Positions 1-8,906 of a stretch of 55,130 bases of DNA are shown one piece after another. The translations under genes were made by a program, and so were the position numbers. Position 1 is the stretch's first letter, and every line of letters begins with the position of its first letter. The notes beneath the pieces were generated by a model. That model had not been told where the DNA came from and ran no database searches. It saw only the letters and a program-made list of their open reading frames with translations. The DNA is from Planktothrix serta PCC 8927 (GTDB lineage Bacteria; Cyanobacteriota; Cyanobacteriia; Cyanobacteriales; Microcoleaceae): positions 180,703 through 235,832 of the forward strand of contig NZ_LR734865.1 in the NCBI RefSeq assembly GCF_900010725.2, given 5' to 3'.

Positions 1-699
1 TTTACTACCACTTCGGCTACGCTCAGTGCAAGCTTTAGTTTTTCGGGAGAGCTTTTTCTGTTTTTGGGCTAAATTTTTCTGATGGCGATACAAATGTTTA
101 GGGTTAGCATATTTGGTTACAGTTTCTCCATTGTGAACAATTGCAAAATCTTTTAACCCTAGATCAATCCCGATAACTTTGTTGCTTAATTCCTTAACTC
201 TGTTTGATTCTACTTCACATAAAATTGAAGCAAAATATTTATCAGTCGAAGTTTTGGAGATTGTTACCGTTTTAATCTTTCCTGTGACTTCTCTGTGAAA
301 TATCGCTTTAATTTCACCAATCTTAGGGACTTTTAGATATTCACCGTTAACAGTAACGCTCTGGGGATACTGAATTGATTGCTTGTGATGTTTAGACTTG
401 AAATTAGGAAATTTAGCTCGTCCCTCAAAAAAGTTCTTGTAAGCTCTGTCTAAGTTTATAGCTACACATTGGAGAACCGATGAGTAGCAATCTTCTTTGA
501 GCCAAGGATATTCTTTTTTGAGTTGAGGGAGCATTCCTTTGTAAGATGCTAATTTTAGGCTTTTGCCAGTTTCTTGATAGTGCTGAATACAGGCATTTAA
601 GGCAAAATTCCAATACCATCTTGCACAACCAAATGACTTAGCTAACGCCAATCCCTGTTCGGGTGTTGGATAGAGTCTAACCTTTGTTGCCTTCAGCAC
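1..699 (-). CDS. tnpB: IS200/IS605-family TnpB RNA-guided nuclease, partial
   Basis: The gene reads leftward and leaves the window before its stop; 233 codons are present. The start is GTG at 699, with a strong Shine-Dalgarno (AAGGAGGTGA) just upstream. The N-terminal half (VRLYPTPEQGLALAKSFGCA, residues 8-27) is the TnpB helix-turn-helix region, and GIDLGLKDFAI near residue 177 carries the first RuvC catalytic Asp (D179). The remaining RuvC residues and the zinc ribbon lie outside the window, so activity cannot be judged. It is divergent from tnpA, 14 bp away, as in IS605/IS608. Known TnpB proteins are RNA-guided DNA endonucleases whose guide RNA comes from the element end beyond the tnpB stop, which is not visible here. 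At the window edge the frame contains a TERSRSG-like run from a short cyanobacterial repeat. Confidence 0.92.
   Translation of the reverse strand, partial: MLKATKVRLYPTPEQGLALAKSFGCARWYWNFALNACIQHYQETGKSLKLASYKGMLPQLKKEYPWLKEDCYSSVLQCVAINLDRAYKNFFEGRAKFPNFKSKHHKQSIQYPQSVTVNGEYLKVPKIGEIKAIFHREVTGKIKTVTISKTSTDKYFASILCEVESNRVKELSNKVIGIDLGLKDFAIVHNGETVTKYANPKHLYRHQKNLAQKQKKLSRKTKACTERSRSGSK
8..28. repeat. Short dispersed repeat read in frame by tnpB
   Basis: The + strand carries CCACTTCGGCTACGCTCAGTG, whose CACT/AGTG ends are complementary. Read on the minus strand it gives Thr-Glu-Arg-Ser-Arg-Ser-Gly. Sequences of this kind (GAGCGTAGCCGAAGTGG) are common dispersed repeats in filamentous cyanobacteria. 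It lies after the KLSRKTK segment, where TnpB relatives normally continue with another basic stretch. Whether it is an insertion needs an alignment. Confidence 0.45.
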
Positions 700-713
700 T
701 TTGAATCACCTCC

Positions 714-1097
714 TTGGTTGGGTGTTATGATTTTGCTATCAAATACAGAGGTCGGGTTTTTACTCTTGAAATGCTGAATCGGCTACATGAAATCCTAGAA
801 GAATTACTCCAAAAGTGGGATTGTAAATTAATTGAGTTTAATGGTGAAGATGATCATGTTCATCTTCTTTTTCAATATCATCCAGATATCGCTCTGAGTA
901 ATTTAGTTAACAACCTCAAATCCGTGACATCTCGAAAACTCAGGCAAGAATTCTCTGGTTATTTAAGTTCTTTTTACTGGAAAGATGTTTTTTGGAATGG
1001 TTCTTACTTTGTTGCAAGTTGTGGCGGAATAACTATTTCAACCCTGAGACGATATATCGAGAATCAAAATCAACCTGATTGTTCCGATAATCCTTGA
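714..1097 (+). CDS. tnpA: IS200-like Y1 transposase TnpA, N-terminally short
   Basis: This is a single-strand transposase of the HUH/Y1 family. The HUH metal-binding motif is HVH at residues 48-50 (DDHVHLLFQYHPDIALS) and the catalytic Tyr is Y114 in TLRRYIENQ. The core from KYRGRVFTLEML to the end matches IS200-type transposases of cyanobacteria. Relatives usually have about 10-20 further N-terminal residues (the first beta strand), but an in-frame TGA at 702 closes this frame and only TTG at 714 serves as a start. It is therefore either truncated or damaged. It is divergent from tnpB and followed directly by the element's foldback. Transposition probably depends on intact copies elsewhere. 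Confidence 0.85.
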   Translation: MVGCYDFAIKYRGRVFTLEMLNRLHEILEELLQKWDCKLIEFNGEDDHVHLLFQYHPDIALSNLVNNLKSVTSRKLRQEFSGYLSSFYWKDVFWNGSYFVASCGGITISTLRRYIENQNQPDCSDNP

Positions 1098-1149
1098 CCG
1101 CAATTCATCCCACGCTGCCCTACCGGGTCAGACGTGGGGCTTCTTGCGG
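1098..1149. repeat. IS605-type terminal foldback (right end)
   Basis: Immediately after the tnpA stop, CCGCAA (1098-1103) pairs with TTGCGG (1144-1149). Inside it, CCCACG (1109-1114) pairs with CGTGGG (1133-1138), with a further CTG/CAG and CCC/GGG stem interrupted by unpaired T and A. A subterminal imperfect hairpin with a bulged T is the TnpA recognition structure in IS200/IS605 elements. The exact cleavage site and target motif were not resolved. Confidence 0.7.
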
Positions 1150-1414
1150 AAGATGCTAAAATGCCAATTAATTTCGGATGCGTGAAAATAGCTTTCCAAC
1201 AGCAGACGGTTCAGACGTAAAGTTCCTAGCAGTGGGTCAAGACAGGATCAAGCTTGGCTGTTTATCCCTACTCTCGGTGAGTTTACCCTCGTTTCTGCTG
1301 CTGTCAGAAATAATTTTCTCCCCGAATTTTGACGAACTAAAGCCGAATTACCTATATTGGGTGTCTTGAGGCTTTATGATCAAGACTGTGTGTGGTGTGA
1401 ATTGAAGGAGTAAG

Positions 1415-2149
1415 ATGACTGCCAATAGCCAACTCATCTTTGGTAAGGGACTTCGGCGTGGGTTCACAAGGCGGGGGGTTTTGCCCTTGGCCTATCGAGC
1501 AATGCCTCGACCCCTCTCTCGACAGCGTTTAGACGAGGAATTTTTTAAGCGATTATTTGATATTGTCTTCTCTCTGTCTGTTCTGATTTTGTTTGCTCCG
1601 GTTTACTTGATTTTGGCTCTGCTGATAGCCTTAAGCTCTCCAGGGTCAGTTTTTTATGTACAGGAGCGAGTGGGGAAGAACCGAAAGTTGTTCGGATGTA
1701 TTAAATTCAGAACGATGGTGAGTAATGCCGATGAAATATTAGCGCAAATGATGGAAACTTCTCCTCATCTGCGAGAAGAATTTCAGAATAATTTCAAACT
1801 CAAACATGATCCTAGAATTACTTGGATAGGTCGATTTTTACGGGTGACAAGTTTAGATGAATTCCCCCAATTTTGGAATGTTTTAATCGGTGACATGAGT
1901 GTAGTTGGCCCTAGACCTTTAGTGGTGGAAGAACTACATAAATATGGTCGTCACATGGATAAAATCTTAACCATTAGACCTGGGATTACTGGACTCTGGC
2001 AAGTTTCAGGACGGAATGATATTCCCTATCCTCGTCGAGTTCAGATGGATTTATACTATGTCACCTTTAAGAATTTTTCGACAGATTTGGGGATTGTCAT
2101 TAAAACTATTGGTGTTGTCATTTTTCCTAAAAATAATGGAGCTTATTAG
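1415..2149 (+). CDS. Bacterial sugar transferase (undecaprenyl-phosphate sugar-1-phosphate transferase)
   Basis: Initiating glycosyl-1-phosphate transferase that loads the first sugar onto undecaprenyl phosphate for exopolysaccharide or O-antigen assembly; it acts at the inner face of the cytoplasmic membrane. It has a basic N-terminal segment, one hydrophobic re-entrant segment (about residues 48-75), KFRTM (97-101), the acidic catalytic pair in SLDEFPQFWNVL (D148, E149), GDMSVVGPRPL and RPGITGLWQVSGR (188-200). This is the compact form (244 residues) without the multi-pass N-terminal domain of WcaJ/WbaP. A ribosome site (AAGGAG) lies upstream of ATG 1415. The sugar specificity cannot be read from sequence. 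The following gmd and fcl genes supply GDP-fucose, so a common polysaccharide is likely. Confidence 0.9.
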   Translation: MTANSQLIFGKGLRRGFTRRGVLPLAYRAMPRPLSRQRLDEEFFKRLFDIVFSLSVLILFAPVYLILALLIALSSPGSVFYVQERVGKNRKLFGCIKFRTMVSNADEILAQMMETSPHLREEFQNNFKLKHDPRITWIGRFLRVTSLDEFPQFWNVLIGDMSVVGPRPLVVEELHKYGRHMDKILTIRPGITGLWQVSGRNDIPYPRRVQMDLYYVTFKNFSTDLGIVIKTIGVVIFPKNNGAY

Positions 2150-2230
2150 TTCAAGATAAAAAATACAAAATTCAGGGATAACTTGAAGCTTATTTTATTT
2201 TTCTTGAACCCCAAAATTGAGGATTTATTT

Positions 2231-2266
2231 ATCCCTAAACCTTCTGACATAGATAGGTTTAGGGAT
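2231..2266 (+). terminator. Terminator-like hairpin after the sugar transferase
   Basis: A perfect 12-bp stem (ATCCCTAAACCT at 2231-2242 with AGGTTTAGGGAT at 2255-2266) with a 12-base loop is followed by TTTAT. It lies 81 bp past the sugar transferase stop. The T-run is short, so termination is plausible rather than certain. Confidence 0.5.
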
Positions 2267-2578
2267 TTATTATGAGTCCCATAGACGGACAATTCAGGAT
2301 AGAGTGGAACAGGCAACATGATCTGTTATTTTCCTGGGGATGAAATTGCCACATAGAAGTATGAATTAAAATTCGCCTTGAATTAAAACTGATGTCAGGT
2401 TAATTTGGTTATGGGTGCTGATCCAAAACTGACGAACCCGCAAGATCACGGTTATAGATTCGAGTGCTCAATTGCTGATGATCTTCTGGGGTGCAGATTG
2501 AATACACTCCCCTGATTAGTTATTATATATAATTAACCTAGGGAATATTAACTAACAAAACTCTAAGGAATAGTTTAA
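2267..2578. other. Non-coding region before gmd
   Basis: About 310 bp between the terminator-like hairpin and gmd. No open frame with a convincing start or codon pattern was seen. The last 60 bases before gmd are AT-rich (TTATTATATATAATTAA) and are the likely place for its promoter. No riboswitch or tRNA was recognised. Confidence 0.4.
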
Positions 2579-3607
2579 ATGACGGAACGGAAACGAGCCT
2601 TAATTACTGGAATTACAGGTCAAGATGGCTCATACTTGAGTGAATTGTTACTAGAAAAAGGCTATGAAGTTCATGGAATCATCCGCCGATGTTCTAGCTT
2701 TAATACCGAGCGTATTGACCATATTTATAAAGATCCTCATAACGTTGAGGCGCGATTATTTCTACACTATGGAGATTTAACCGATGGCACAACTTTACGC
2801 CGAATTTTGGAAGAAGTTAAACCCGTAGAAATTTATAACCTCGGTGCTCAATCCCATGTTCGGGTAAGTTTTGACTCTCCAGAATATACCGTTGATACTG
2901 TTGGAATGGGGGTCTTACGTCTATTAGAAGCCATTCGAGATTATCAACAACGTACCGGAATTGAAGTCCGCTTTTATCAAGCAGGTTCTTCAGAAATGTT
3001 CGGGAAGGTGGTAGAAATTCCTCAAAAAGAAACCACACCGTTTTATCCCCGCAGTCCCTACGCCTGCGCTAAAGTTTATGGACATTGGCAAACGATAAAC
3101 TATCGGGAATCCTACGGTTTATTTGCCTGTAATGGGATTTTATTTAACCATGAAAGTCCCCGTCGCGGCCCTACTTTTGTCACCCGGAAAATTACCCGTG
3201 CTGTGGCTCGAATTGTTAAGGGAAAACAAAAAGAAATCTATTTAGGAAATCTCGATTCTAAGCGAGATTGGGGTTATGCTAAAGATTATGTGCGAGCAAT
3301 GTGGCTGATGCTCCAACATTCGGAAGCAGATGATTATGTGGTTGCTACAAACGAAACCCATTCTATTCGGGAATTCCTAGATATTGCCTTTGGTCATGTC
3401 AATTTAGATTGGCAAAATTATGTCAAATTCGATGAACGTTATTTGCGTCCGGCGGAAGTGGATATTTTAATTGGTGACCCCGCTAAAGCCAAAGAAAAAT
3501 TAGGATGGGAACTGACTGTTACCTTTGAAGAATTGGTAAAATTAATGGTAGATTCCGATCTCAAAGCCTTAGAAGAAACTCAAGAAGCAAGCCATCACTT
3601 TGATTAA
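2579..3607 (+). CDS. gmd: GDP-mannose 4,6-dehydratase
   Basis: Converts GDP-D-mannose to GDP-4-keto-6-deoxy-D-mannose with a tightly bound NADP cofactor, the first step to GDP-L-fucose and related deoxy sugars; cytoplasmic. It is a short-chain dehydrogenase of the extended type: the nucleotide-binding [10 protein letters not shown] is at residues 11-20, the SSEMFG segment at 137-142, and the catalytic YACAK at Y161/K165. [17 protein letters not shown] is the substrate-binding signature of Gmd. The length (342) is typical. fcl follows after 26 bp on the same strand, so the two form an operon that performs the whole pathway. Confidence 0.97.
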   Translation: MTERKRALITGITGQDGSYLSELLLEKGYEVHGIIRRCSSFNTERIDHIYKDPHNVEARLFLHYGDLTDGTTLRRILEEVKPVEIYNLGAQSHVRVSFDSPEYTVDTVGMGVLRLLEAIRDYQQRTGIEVRFYQAGSSEMFGKVVEIPQKETTPFYPRSPYACAKVYGHWQTINYRESYGLFACNGILFNHESPRRGPTFVTRKITRAVARIVKGKQKEIYLGNLDSKRDWGYAKDYVRAMWLMLQHSEADDYVVATNETHSIREFLDIAFGHVNLDWQNYVKFDERYLRPAEVDILIGDPAKAKEKLGWELTVTFEELVKLMVDSDLKALEETQEASHHFD

Positions 3608-3633
3608 TTACGGATACAATAGGGGCTAAATTC

Positions 3634-4578
3634 ATGAATTCACTGGATTTAACAAATAAACGGATTCTGGTAACAGGGGGTGCGGGTTTTTTGGGTCGTC
3701 AAGTGGTGGCTCAACTGCATCAAGCGGGAGCCGATCCCAATCTGATTATGATCCCTCGTTCTAAGGATTATAATCTGTGTACCTTAGACGCTTGCCAAAA
3801 AGTTGTTCAGGGTCAAGATATTGTCATTCATTTGGCGGCGCACGTTGGGGGAATTGGCTTAAATTTAATCAAACCTGCGGAACTTTTCTATGATAATTTG
3901 ATCATGGGAACTCAATTAATTGACAGCGCTTATCGTGCGGGAGTCGAAAAGTTTGTCTGTGTGGGGACAATTTGCGCCTATCCAAAGTTTACCCCAGTTC
4001 CTTTCAAAGAAGATGATCTTTGGGACGGATATCCCGAAGAAACTAACGCACCTTATGGAATTGCTAAAAAAGCCTTATTGGTGCAATTACAATCCTATCG
4101 TCAACAGTATGGTTTTAACGGTATCTATCTGTTACCCGTGAATTTATACGGCCCAGAAGATAATTTTGATCCCAAAAGTTCCCACGTTATTCCGGCTTTA
4201 ATTTGCAAGGTTTATGAAGCTCAAAAACGAGGAGATCAGACCCTTCCCGTTTGGGGAGATGGTAGTCCTACCCGCGAGTTTCTCTATTCAACGGATGCAG
4301 CGCGGGGAATTGTGAGAGCGACTCAATTATACAATGAACCCGATCCAGTGAATTTAGGCACAAATCAGGAAATCAAAATTAAAGACTTAGTAGAAACGAT
4401 TTGTGAATTAATGGAATTTGAGGGGGAAATTGTCTGGGAAACCGATAAACCGAATGGTCAACCTCGCCGTTGTTTAGATACAACGAGAGCCAAAGAAAAG
4501 TTCGGTTTTGTAGCAGAAGTTGGCTTTAAAGAAGGGTTGAAAAATACTATTGATTGGTATCGTCAGCACGCCGAATAA
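3634..4578 (+). CDS. fcl: GDP-L-fucose synthase
   Basis: NADPH-dependent 3,5-epimerase/4-reductase that completes GDP-L-fucose from the Gmd product. The Rossmann motif [12 protein letters not shown] is at residues 10-21. GTICAYPK (111-118) holds the conserved active-site Cys (C114), and [10 protein letters not shown] gives the catalytic Tyr/Lys (Y141, K145). [12 protein letters not shown] is also typical of the family. Length 314 is normal. It is the second gene of the gmd-fcl operon; the sugar transferase upstream suggests fucose or a derivative enters an extracellular polysaccharide. Confidence 0.96.
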   Translation: MNSLDLTNKRILVTGGAGFLGRQVVAQLHQAGADPNLIMIPRSKDYNLCTLDACQKVVQGQDIVIHLAAHVGGIGLNLIKPAELFYDNLIMGTQLIDSAYRAGVEKFVCVGTICAYPKFTPVPFKEDDLWDGYPEETNAPYGIAKKALLVQLQSYRQQYGFNGIYLLPVNLYGPEDNFDPKSSHVIPALICKVYEAQKRGDQTLPVWGDGSPTREFLYSTDAARGIVRATQLYNEPDPVNLGTNQEIKIKDLVETICELMEFEGEIVWETDKPNGQPRRCLDTTRAKEKFGFVAEVGFKEGLKNTIDWYRQHAE

Positions 4579-4597
4579 TTGTTGAGCCATAAGGGTT

Positions 4598-4624
4598 AGT
4601 AGGATGGGCTATACCCATTCTACT
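4598..4624. terminator. Hairpin between convergent fcl and the DUF29 gene
   Basis: AGTAGGATGGG (4598-4608) pairs with CCCATTCTACT (4614-4624) across a 5-base loop, with one G-U pair. Its position between two convergent genes suggests a bidirectional transcription end, though no long T-run follows. Confidence 0.4.
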
Positions 4625-4655
4625 ATTAAACCCCTTCCTTAAAATTTCTCTATAC

Positions 4656-5084
4656 TTAACCTTCAGGGTTAATTAACTCCATTGCTTGATTTAACAATTC
4701 TTCTGGATTGACTAACTGTTCTAATTGTTTTGAGTCATAAATTCCTTCTGAAACTTCTAAAGATGCTTTGTTAAGGGCTTGAAAATAAGCTTCTTCTAAA
4801 GTTGCATATAAATCTTCATCAGGAAGATAAATACCTTTTGATTTCGGCCGTTTGTTTAAACCTCGAATTTCTAAAATTGAGTTCCGAATGGAAACATCCC
4901 AAGAGCGAGTGGTGCGATTTTCAACTTTTCGTTTAATTAAATGCAACAGCAGAATTACACCATAACTGCGAATATTATTGATAATATCTTTACGACCCAT
5001 TTCTTCTAATTCTTCCACAACAGCAAGAGAACCTGAAATATCGCCTTTAAGCAAAAGTTCTTTAAGGGTTAAGATTTCTTCCAT
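4656..5084 (-). CDS. DUF29 family protein
   Basis: Small cytoplasmic protein (142 residues). The N-terminal segment LKELLLKGDISGSLAVVEEL, followed by EEMGRKDIINNIRSYGVILL, is the helical pattern I recognise as DUF29, a family expanded in cyanobacteria and of unknown function. The middle (TRSWDVSIRNSILEIRGL) is basic. No catalytic motif or membrane segment is visible. It is convergent with fcl and divergent from the next gene, so it is probably a single transcription unit. Confidence 0.75.
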   Translation of the reverse strand: MEEILTLKELLLKGDISGSLAVVEELEEMGRKDIINNIRSYGVILLLHLIKRKVENRTTRSWDVSIRNSILEIRGLNKRPKSKGIYLPDEDLYATLEEAYFQALNKASLEVSEGIYDSKQLEQLVNPEELLNQAMELINPEG

Positions 5085-5136
5085 AGGACAGCAAGGAACA
5101 AGATTAACTGTATTATAGCTTAGATAACAAAATCCA

Positions 5137-5151
5137 AGAAACCAGGTTTCT
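5137..5151. repeat. Palindromic AGAAACC-type repeat, single copy
   Basis: AGAAACCAGGTTTCT is a 15-base near-perfect palindrome. Six more copies of the family (AGAAACC-S-GGTTTCT) occur in this window in three pairs. This solitary, slightly divergent copy lies between two divergent genes. Confidence 0.7.
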
Positions 5152-5218
5152 GCGTCAGTCTCGACGTTAATACCTGAATGGGGTTTAATAAAACAACAGA
5201 GTATTAAGAAGGAAAATC

Positions 5219-5875
5219 ATGTTTAAGCAAAAACGCTTTTGGGGATTATTTCTAACAATTGTTTTGGTGATGATTGGGTTCAAAAGTTTTGCGGAAACGC
5301 CACCTCCACCCCCGGACTATTTTCCTCTACCTGTAGGAGGAGTGTGGGAATATCAAGCAAAAACGGCTGATGGGAAGCAATCTAAACTAACGGTTAAAGT
5401 TGAAGGGTTAGAAACACAATCCGATGGAACAACACTTTATAAAACGGAAAATAATTTGGGGTTTGCACCGTTTTATATTTGGTATGCTAAACCTAATGGA
5501 TTAGTCAAAGAATATCGACAACTCTATACCTTTGGAGGAAATAATACCGAATATCGGTTAGAACCTGCAAAAACGATTCTAAAAAATCCTCCAGCATCTG
5601 GGGATACTTGGACTTGGGAAGGTCAAGAAATTGCGGTAATGACCACAGAAGTTAAAGAAAATTATCGGGTTGTAGGAACAGAAGATATTGAAGTTCCCGC
5701 CGGGAAATTTTCAACGTTTAAAGTCGAAATTGAGGGCACAAAAGCCGGAACTCCGTTTAAAAAAGTGGCTTGGTATGGGAATTTTATCGGGGCGATTAAA
5801 TGGCAAATATTTGATGATAAAGGCACATTAAAAACCACAACGGAATTAGAAAAATATACTTTTCCTCCTAATTAA
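5219..5875 (+). CDS. Secreted protein of unknown function
   Basis: 218 residues with a clear Sec signal peptide (basic start, hydrophobic core at about residues 7-24, then FAETPPPPP). The mature part is beta-rich, with repeating features such as PLPVGGVWEY, GDTWTWEGQE and EDIEVPAGKFSTFKVE, a pattern seen in periplasmic DUF3108-like or lipocalin-like domains. No lipobox Cys is present. A good ribosome site (AAGGAA) lies 7-8 bases before ATG 5219. I cannot assign a function; a periplasmic or outer-layer location is the only supported statement. Confidence 0.7.
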   Translation: MFKQKRFWGLFLTIVLVMIGFKSFAETPPPPPDYFPLPVGGVWEYQAKTADGKQSKLTVKVEGLETQSDGTTLYKTENNLGFAPFYIWYAKPNGLVKEYRQLYTFGGNNTEYRLEPAKTILKNPPASGDTWTWEGQEIAVMTTEVKENYRVVGTEDIEVPAGKFSTFKVEIEGTKAGTPFKKVAWYGNFIGAIKWQIFDDKGTLKTTTELEKYTFPPN

Positions 5876-5917
5876 ATTTAAGAGGCGATCGCAACTTCAA
5901 AACTCAGCCAAAATCTG

Positions 5918-7804
5918 TTAATTGCTGATAGGAGGAGTTAAAGGGGAAGCGGGAAGAGTAGATTCTGTTCCATAATTCGGTGCTGATGTCATCGGGGTTG
6001 TTTCTTCTGAAGAAATGGGATATTCGGGCTCTATGGGAACTGTCGGTTCAGTGTAATAATTAGGATCAGGTTCTTGATAGAATGAACCGCCTCCTCCCGA
6101 TGTCGTCTCGGTCGGTAGAGTCTCATTAGTCTGTTCAGGATAACTGGGTTCTGGGGGGGTATAGGGTTCAACCGTTGAATAATTATCATCAGAATAACTG
6201 GTTACAGGAGTAGAGACTGAAGGGTCTGTAACGTAGGGTTCCGATCCGACATCAGAATAACTTTCTTCTTGAGGAGGAGAGAGTAAATATTCTTCTAATT
6301 CAGACTCAGAAGTTGATGAACTTTCACCCTCAGTTTCAGCAATAACACTGGTATTACTATATTGATCAACGGGTGCGGTTTCCTCGGTTTGTGCTTCTAC
6401 TAAGGTTGAGTCATCCCCGACTTCTAAAGGTTCTTCTGTGGAACGTTCGGGCGCCACTTCCGCCGGAGATTGAGTTTCCACAGAGGGATTTTCAAACATC
6501 GGTTCTGTGGAATCTAAGTTATTGAAGGGATGATTAAATTGAAGGTTGGTTTTCTGACTAATAATATACCCATAACGCCGAGTTAAATCAAACCCAACCC
6601 AACCAAAAAATAAGGAGGTAATTAAGAATAAAATCGGAAGTAAAAACCCCAAGGAAGAAGTTGTTTCTATGGGTTCCCAAGTCGGAATATTGATAGGAAC
6701 AGGTCGGATTTGAGGAAGAGGAGGAGGACTGGCGGGAATACTCGATAATGTAGCAACAGGAGTTAGGGGTTTTTCTTGAACCGCAACAGGGGTTTCAACA
6801 AGAGCTTTCACCGCCACAGATTCAGGGGTAGCAGGTACAATAACGGGATTTTGAGGTTGAATCAGGGTATGGGGAGATTGAATCACAGTGAGCGTGTCTT
6901 CAATGGGTAAAAAAGCAATCCACTGATCAACACCCTGGGGACGTCGGGAGGGTTCAATTTCTAATCCCCAGAAAATTAAGCGTTCAACGACGGGACTGAG
7001 GGTAGGTTGAATTTGTCTTAAACTGGGTTTAGAAGCGGTGAGTAACTGTTGTGTGGCTTCATTGACTCGCAAAGGTGCTTCTAAGGGAGGTTCACCTGTT
7101 AATAAACAATAAAACGTCGCCGCCAAACTATAAATATCCGTTGCGGGGGTTAGGTGTTGATGGGGGAGATAATGTTCTAGGGACGCATAACCAACGGATA
7201 ACACCCGGTTACGGATGGGAAACCCCGCATTCTGTTCAATAAATCCACTCGTTAACCCAAAATCAACTAAGGTGAGGATATCTGTACCCTTGTGGAGCAG
7301 GATATTTCGGGGTTGGAGATTTCCGTGTAGTAAACCCTGTTGATGCAGTGTTCTCAAGGCGGAAGAAATCTGACGGATGTATTGTAGCGCCTGATCAACG
7401 GATAACGGAGAACTCGTTTTTAAGGTTTCTTCTAGGGTTTGGTTAGAAATATAATTCATCACCAAATAGGGTAAACCCTTTTCTTCAAAGATGTCCAGCA
7501 CACGCACCAGATTAGGATGATGACACTGGCTTAAACGTTTAGCAACCGTGATAAATTGCTGCTTAATTTGGGGAAAATCAACGGAGGTGATAAATTTCGG
7601 ATGCAGCGTTTTAATCGCCACCGTTTGATCAGTTAGATGGTGAGTTGCTTGGTAGGTCACGCCAAACTCGCCTAGACCAAGAACAGCATCAATCCGATAT
7701 TTGCCGTTCTGGAGAACAATTTCCTGCGTTAGATTCATTTTGTGATTGCCAACTCCCCACCATATACTATCGCCCATACTATAACGACTAAATCGTTTTA
7801 GCAT
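5918..7804 (-). CDS. Membrane-anchored Ser/Thr protein kinase homologue, predicted pseudokinase
   Basis: The N-terminal kinase fold spans about residues 36-300: Gly loop LGLGEFGVTY (42-51), the ATP-site Lys in VAIK (K65), and DFG intact at 181-183. The catalytic loop reads HGNLQPRN (160-167) instead of HRDxKPxN, so the catalytic base Asp is Asn162 and the loop Lys is Gln164. The helix-C Glu position appears to be Val87. A Pro-rich linker, one membrane segment (about 385-404) and about 210 residues rich in Ser, Thr, Glu and Pro follow, probably outside the membrane. The start may instead be Met23 (7738). By its residues it should bind nucleotide poorly or not transfer phosphate; it could act as a scaffold or sensor. 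The membrane-protein gene upstream is on the same strand, 59 bp away. Confidence 0.88.
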   Translation of the reverse strand: MLKRFSRYSMGDSIWWGVGNHKMNLTQEIVLQNGKYRIDAVLGLGEFGVTYQATHHLTDQTVAIKTLHPKFITSVDFPQIKQQFITVAKRLSQCHHPNLVRVLDIFEEKGLPYLVMNYISNQTLEETLKTSSPLSVDQALQYIRQISSALRTLHQQGLLHGNLQPRNILLHKGTDILTLVDFGLTSGFIEQNAGFPIRNRVLSVGYASLEHYLPHQHLTPATDIYSLAATFYCLLTGEPPLEAPLRVNEATQQLLTASKPSLRQIQPTLSPVVERLIFWGLEIEPSRRPQGVDQWIAFLPIEDTLTVIQSPHTLIQPQNPVIVPATPESVAVKALVETPVAVQEKPLTPVATLSSIPASPPPLPQIRPVPINIPTWEPIETTSSLGFLLPILFLITSLFFGWVGFDLTRRYGYIISQKTNLQFNHPFNNLDSTEPMFENPSVETQSPAEVAPERSTEEPLEVGDDSTLVEAQTEETAPVDQYSNTSVIAETEGESSSTSESELEEYLLSPPQEESYSDVGSEPYVTDPSVSTPVTSYSDDNYSTVEPYTPPEPSYPEQTNETLPTETTSGGGGSFYQEPDPNYYTEPTVPIEPEYPISSEETTPMTSAPNYGTESTLPASPLTPPISN

Positions 7805-7863
7805 AGTCTACCTTTAGTTCTGGGATTGTAGCGCATCTGTTGAAATTAGCCAATAGTCAATCC

Positions 7864-8844
7864 TTAAGATTTTGATCCGGTATTGCGAACGTTAATTAAT
7901 TTGTTGAGAAGATCGAACCAAAAAGATGATCCCATTGAAATTGCGATCGCTGTTAATCCCCATCCTATTATAGCTTTAATTAGATTAAAAGTCAATAAAT
8001 TTTCTTCTGAATTAAACTGTCGATTCAGGTTAGATCTACCCCAGCCTAATGGGAGAGAGGAAAAGTCAAATAAATAAGAATAAAGAAAATCCTCTGTTAA
8101 ATTTTGGCAGGATTCTGGAGAGTCGGGTTGGGGTTTTAAACAATTCTGAAGTTGAGAATTTGGCTCTTGAGTTAATACAATATTAATCGTTTGGCTGAGA
8201 TTTTCTTGTAAAACAGGTTCTTGAAATAAGCGATTAGCTATATTTAAGGTATCTGCATTTAATCCAATGGCTGCAATTAATCCAATCACCAAGGTAATGA
8301 ATTTTACTTGACGTTTATATACTCCCGATGCTCGGTTCATGGACTGTTCAAACCAATCTTTGATTTCCCGTTCTAAGGGTTCAATATTCGTCGATTCTCT
8401 GGCTTCATTACTGGCTTTGACGGCTAAAATTTTAAACAGTTTAATCTGATCTGGGTCAAAAATCTTTTGAATAGATTCAGAATCAATAGCTTTAATAAAA
8501 TCTTCAATAGTCAAACTATCGATTTTCGGTTGTACCCCCGACTGTTCTAATATTACACCTATTAAAGCTAAAGCAAAGGTAGAACTGGGAATATAAGATG
8601 GCCCAATAGAACTTTTATTCACCCGTTGTTTATAATCTTTCCATGATTTAATTAACGGGTGTTGATAAAGTAAGTTTGTTACCGGAGTTCCTAAAATCAT
8701 TTCCAGAGAACGATATAAATTTTTGGCCCTCCAATCAAAAACTGAACTGGCTAAAACTTCTTGAATTTCTGAGGTGAATAAACTCAGGAGCAAATAAATA
8801 AAAAATAAACCGATCACGACATTCAAAGTTGAGGGAATATTCAT
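7864..8844 (-). CDS. Conserved membrane protein of unknown function
   Basis: 326 residues with three predicted membrane segments: about 8-27 (VVIGLFFIYLLLSLFTSEIQ), about 183-200, and about 290-310 near the C-terminus. Between the first two lies a roughly 150-residue soluble, mostly helical region. The opening FFIYLLLSLFTSEIQEVLAS, followed by a basic FDWRAKNLYRSLE, is a pattern I associate with an unnamed bacterial membrane family. The gene precedes the pseudokinase gene by 59 bp on the same strand and may be co-transcribed with it, which would suggest a shared envelope role. No enzymatic motif was seen. Confidence 0.7.
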   Translation of the reverse strand: MNIPSTLNVVIGLFFIYLLLSLFTSEIQEVLASSVFDWRAKNLYRSLEMILGTPVTNLLYQHPLIKSWKDYKQRVNKSSIGPSYIPSSTFALALIGVILEQSGVQPKIDSLTIEDFIKAIDSESIQKIFDPDQIKLFKILAVKASNEARESTNIEPLEREIKDWFEQSMNRASGVYKRQVKFITLVIGLIAAIGLNADTLNIANRLFQEPVLQENLSQTINIVLTQEPNSQLQNCLKPQPDSPESCQNLTEDFLYSYLFDFSSLPLGWGRSNLNRQFNSEENLLTFNLIKAIIGWGLTAIAISMGSSFWFDLLNKLINVRNTGSKS

Positions 8845-8906
8845 GAGTTGAGGTTGAATATAAACTGATTTCTCTATCAGGGTTAATTTTAACTGATTCT
8901 TCCCCC

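Noticed and set aside
1178-1369. 63-residue open frame after the IS element
   Set aside because: No ribosome site, no recognisable family and unusual composition; probably chance.
2400-2520. Possible tRNA near GATTCGAGTGCTC
   Set aside because: The acceptor and anticodon arms cannot be paired around it.
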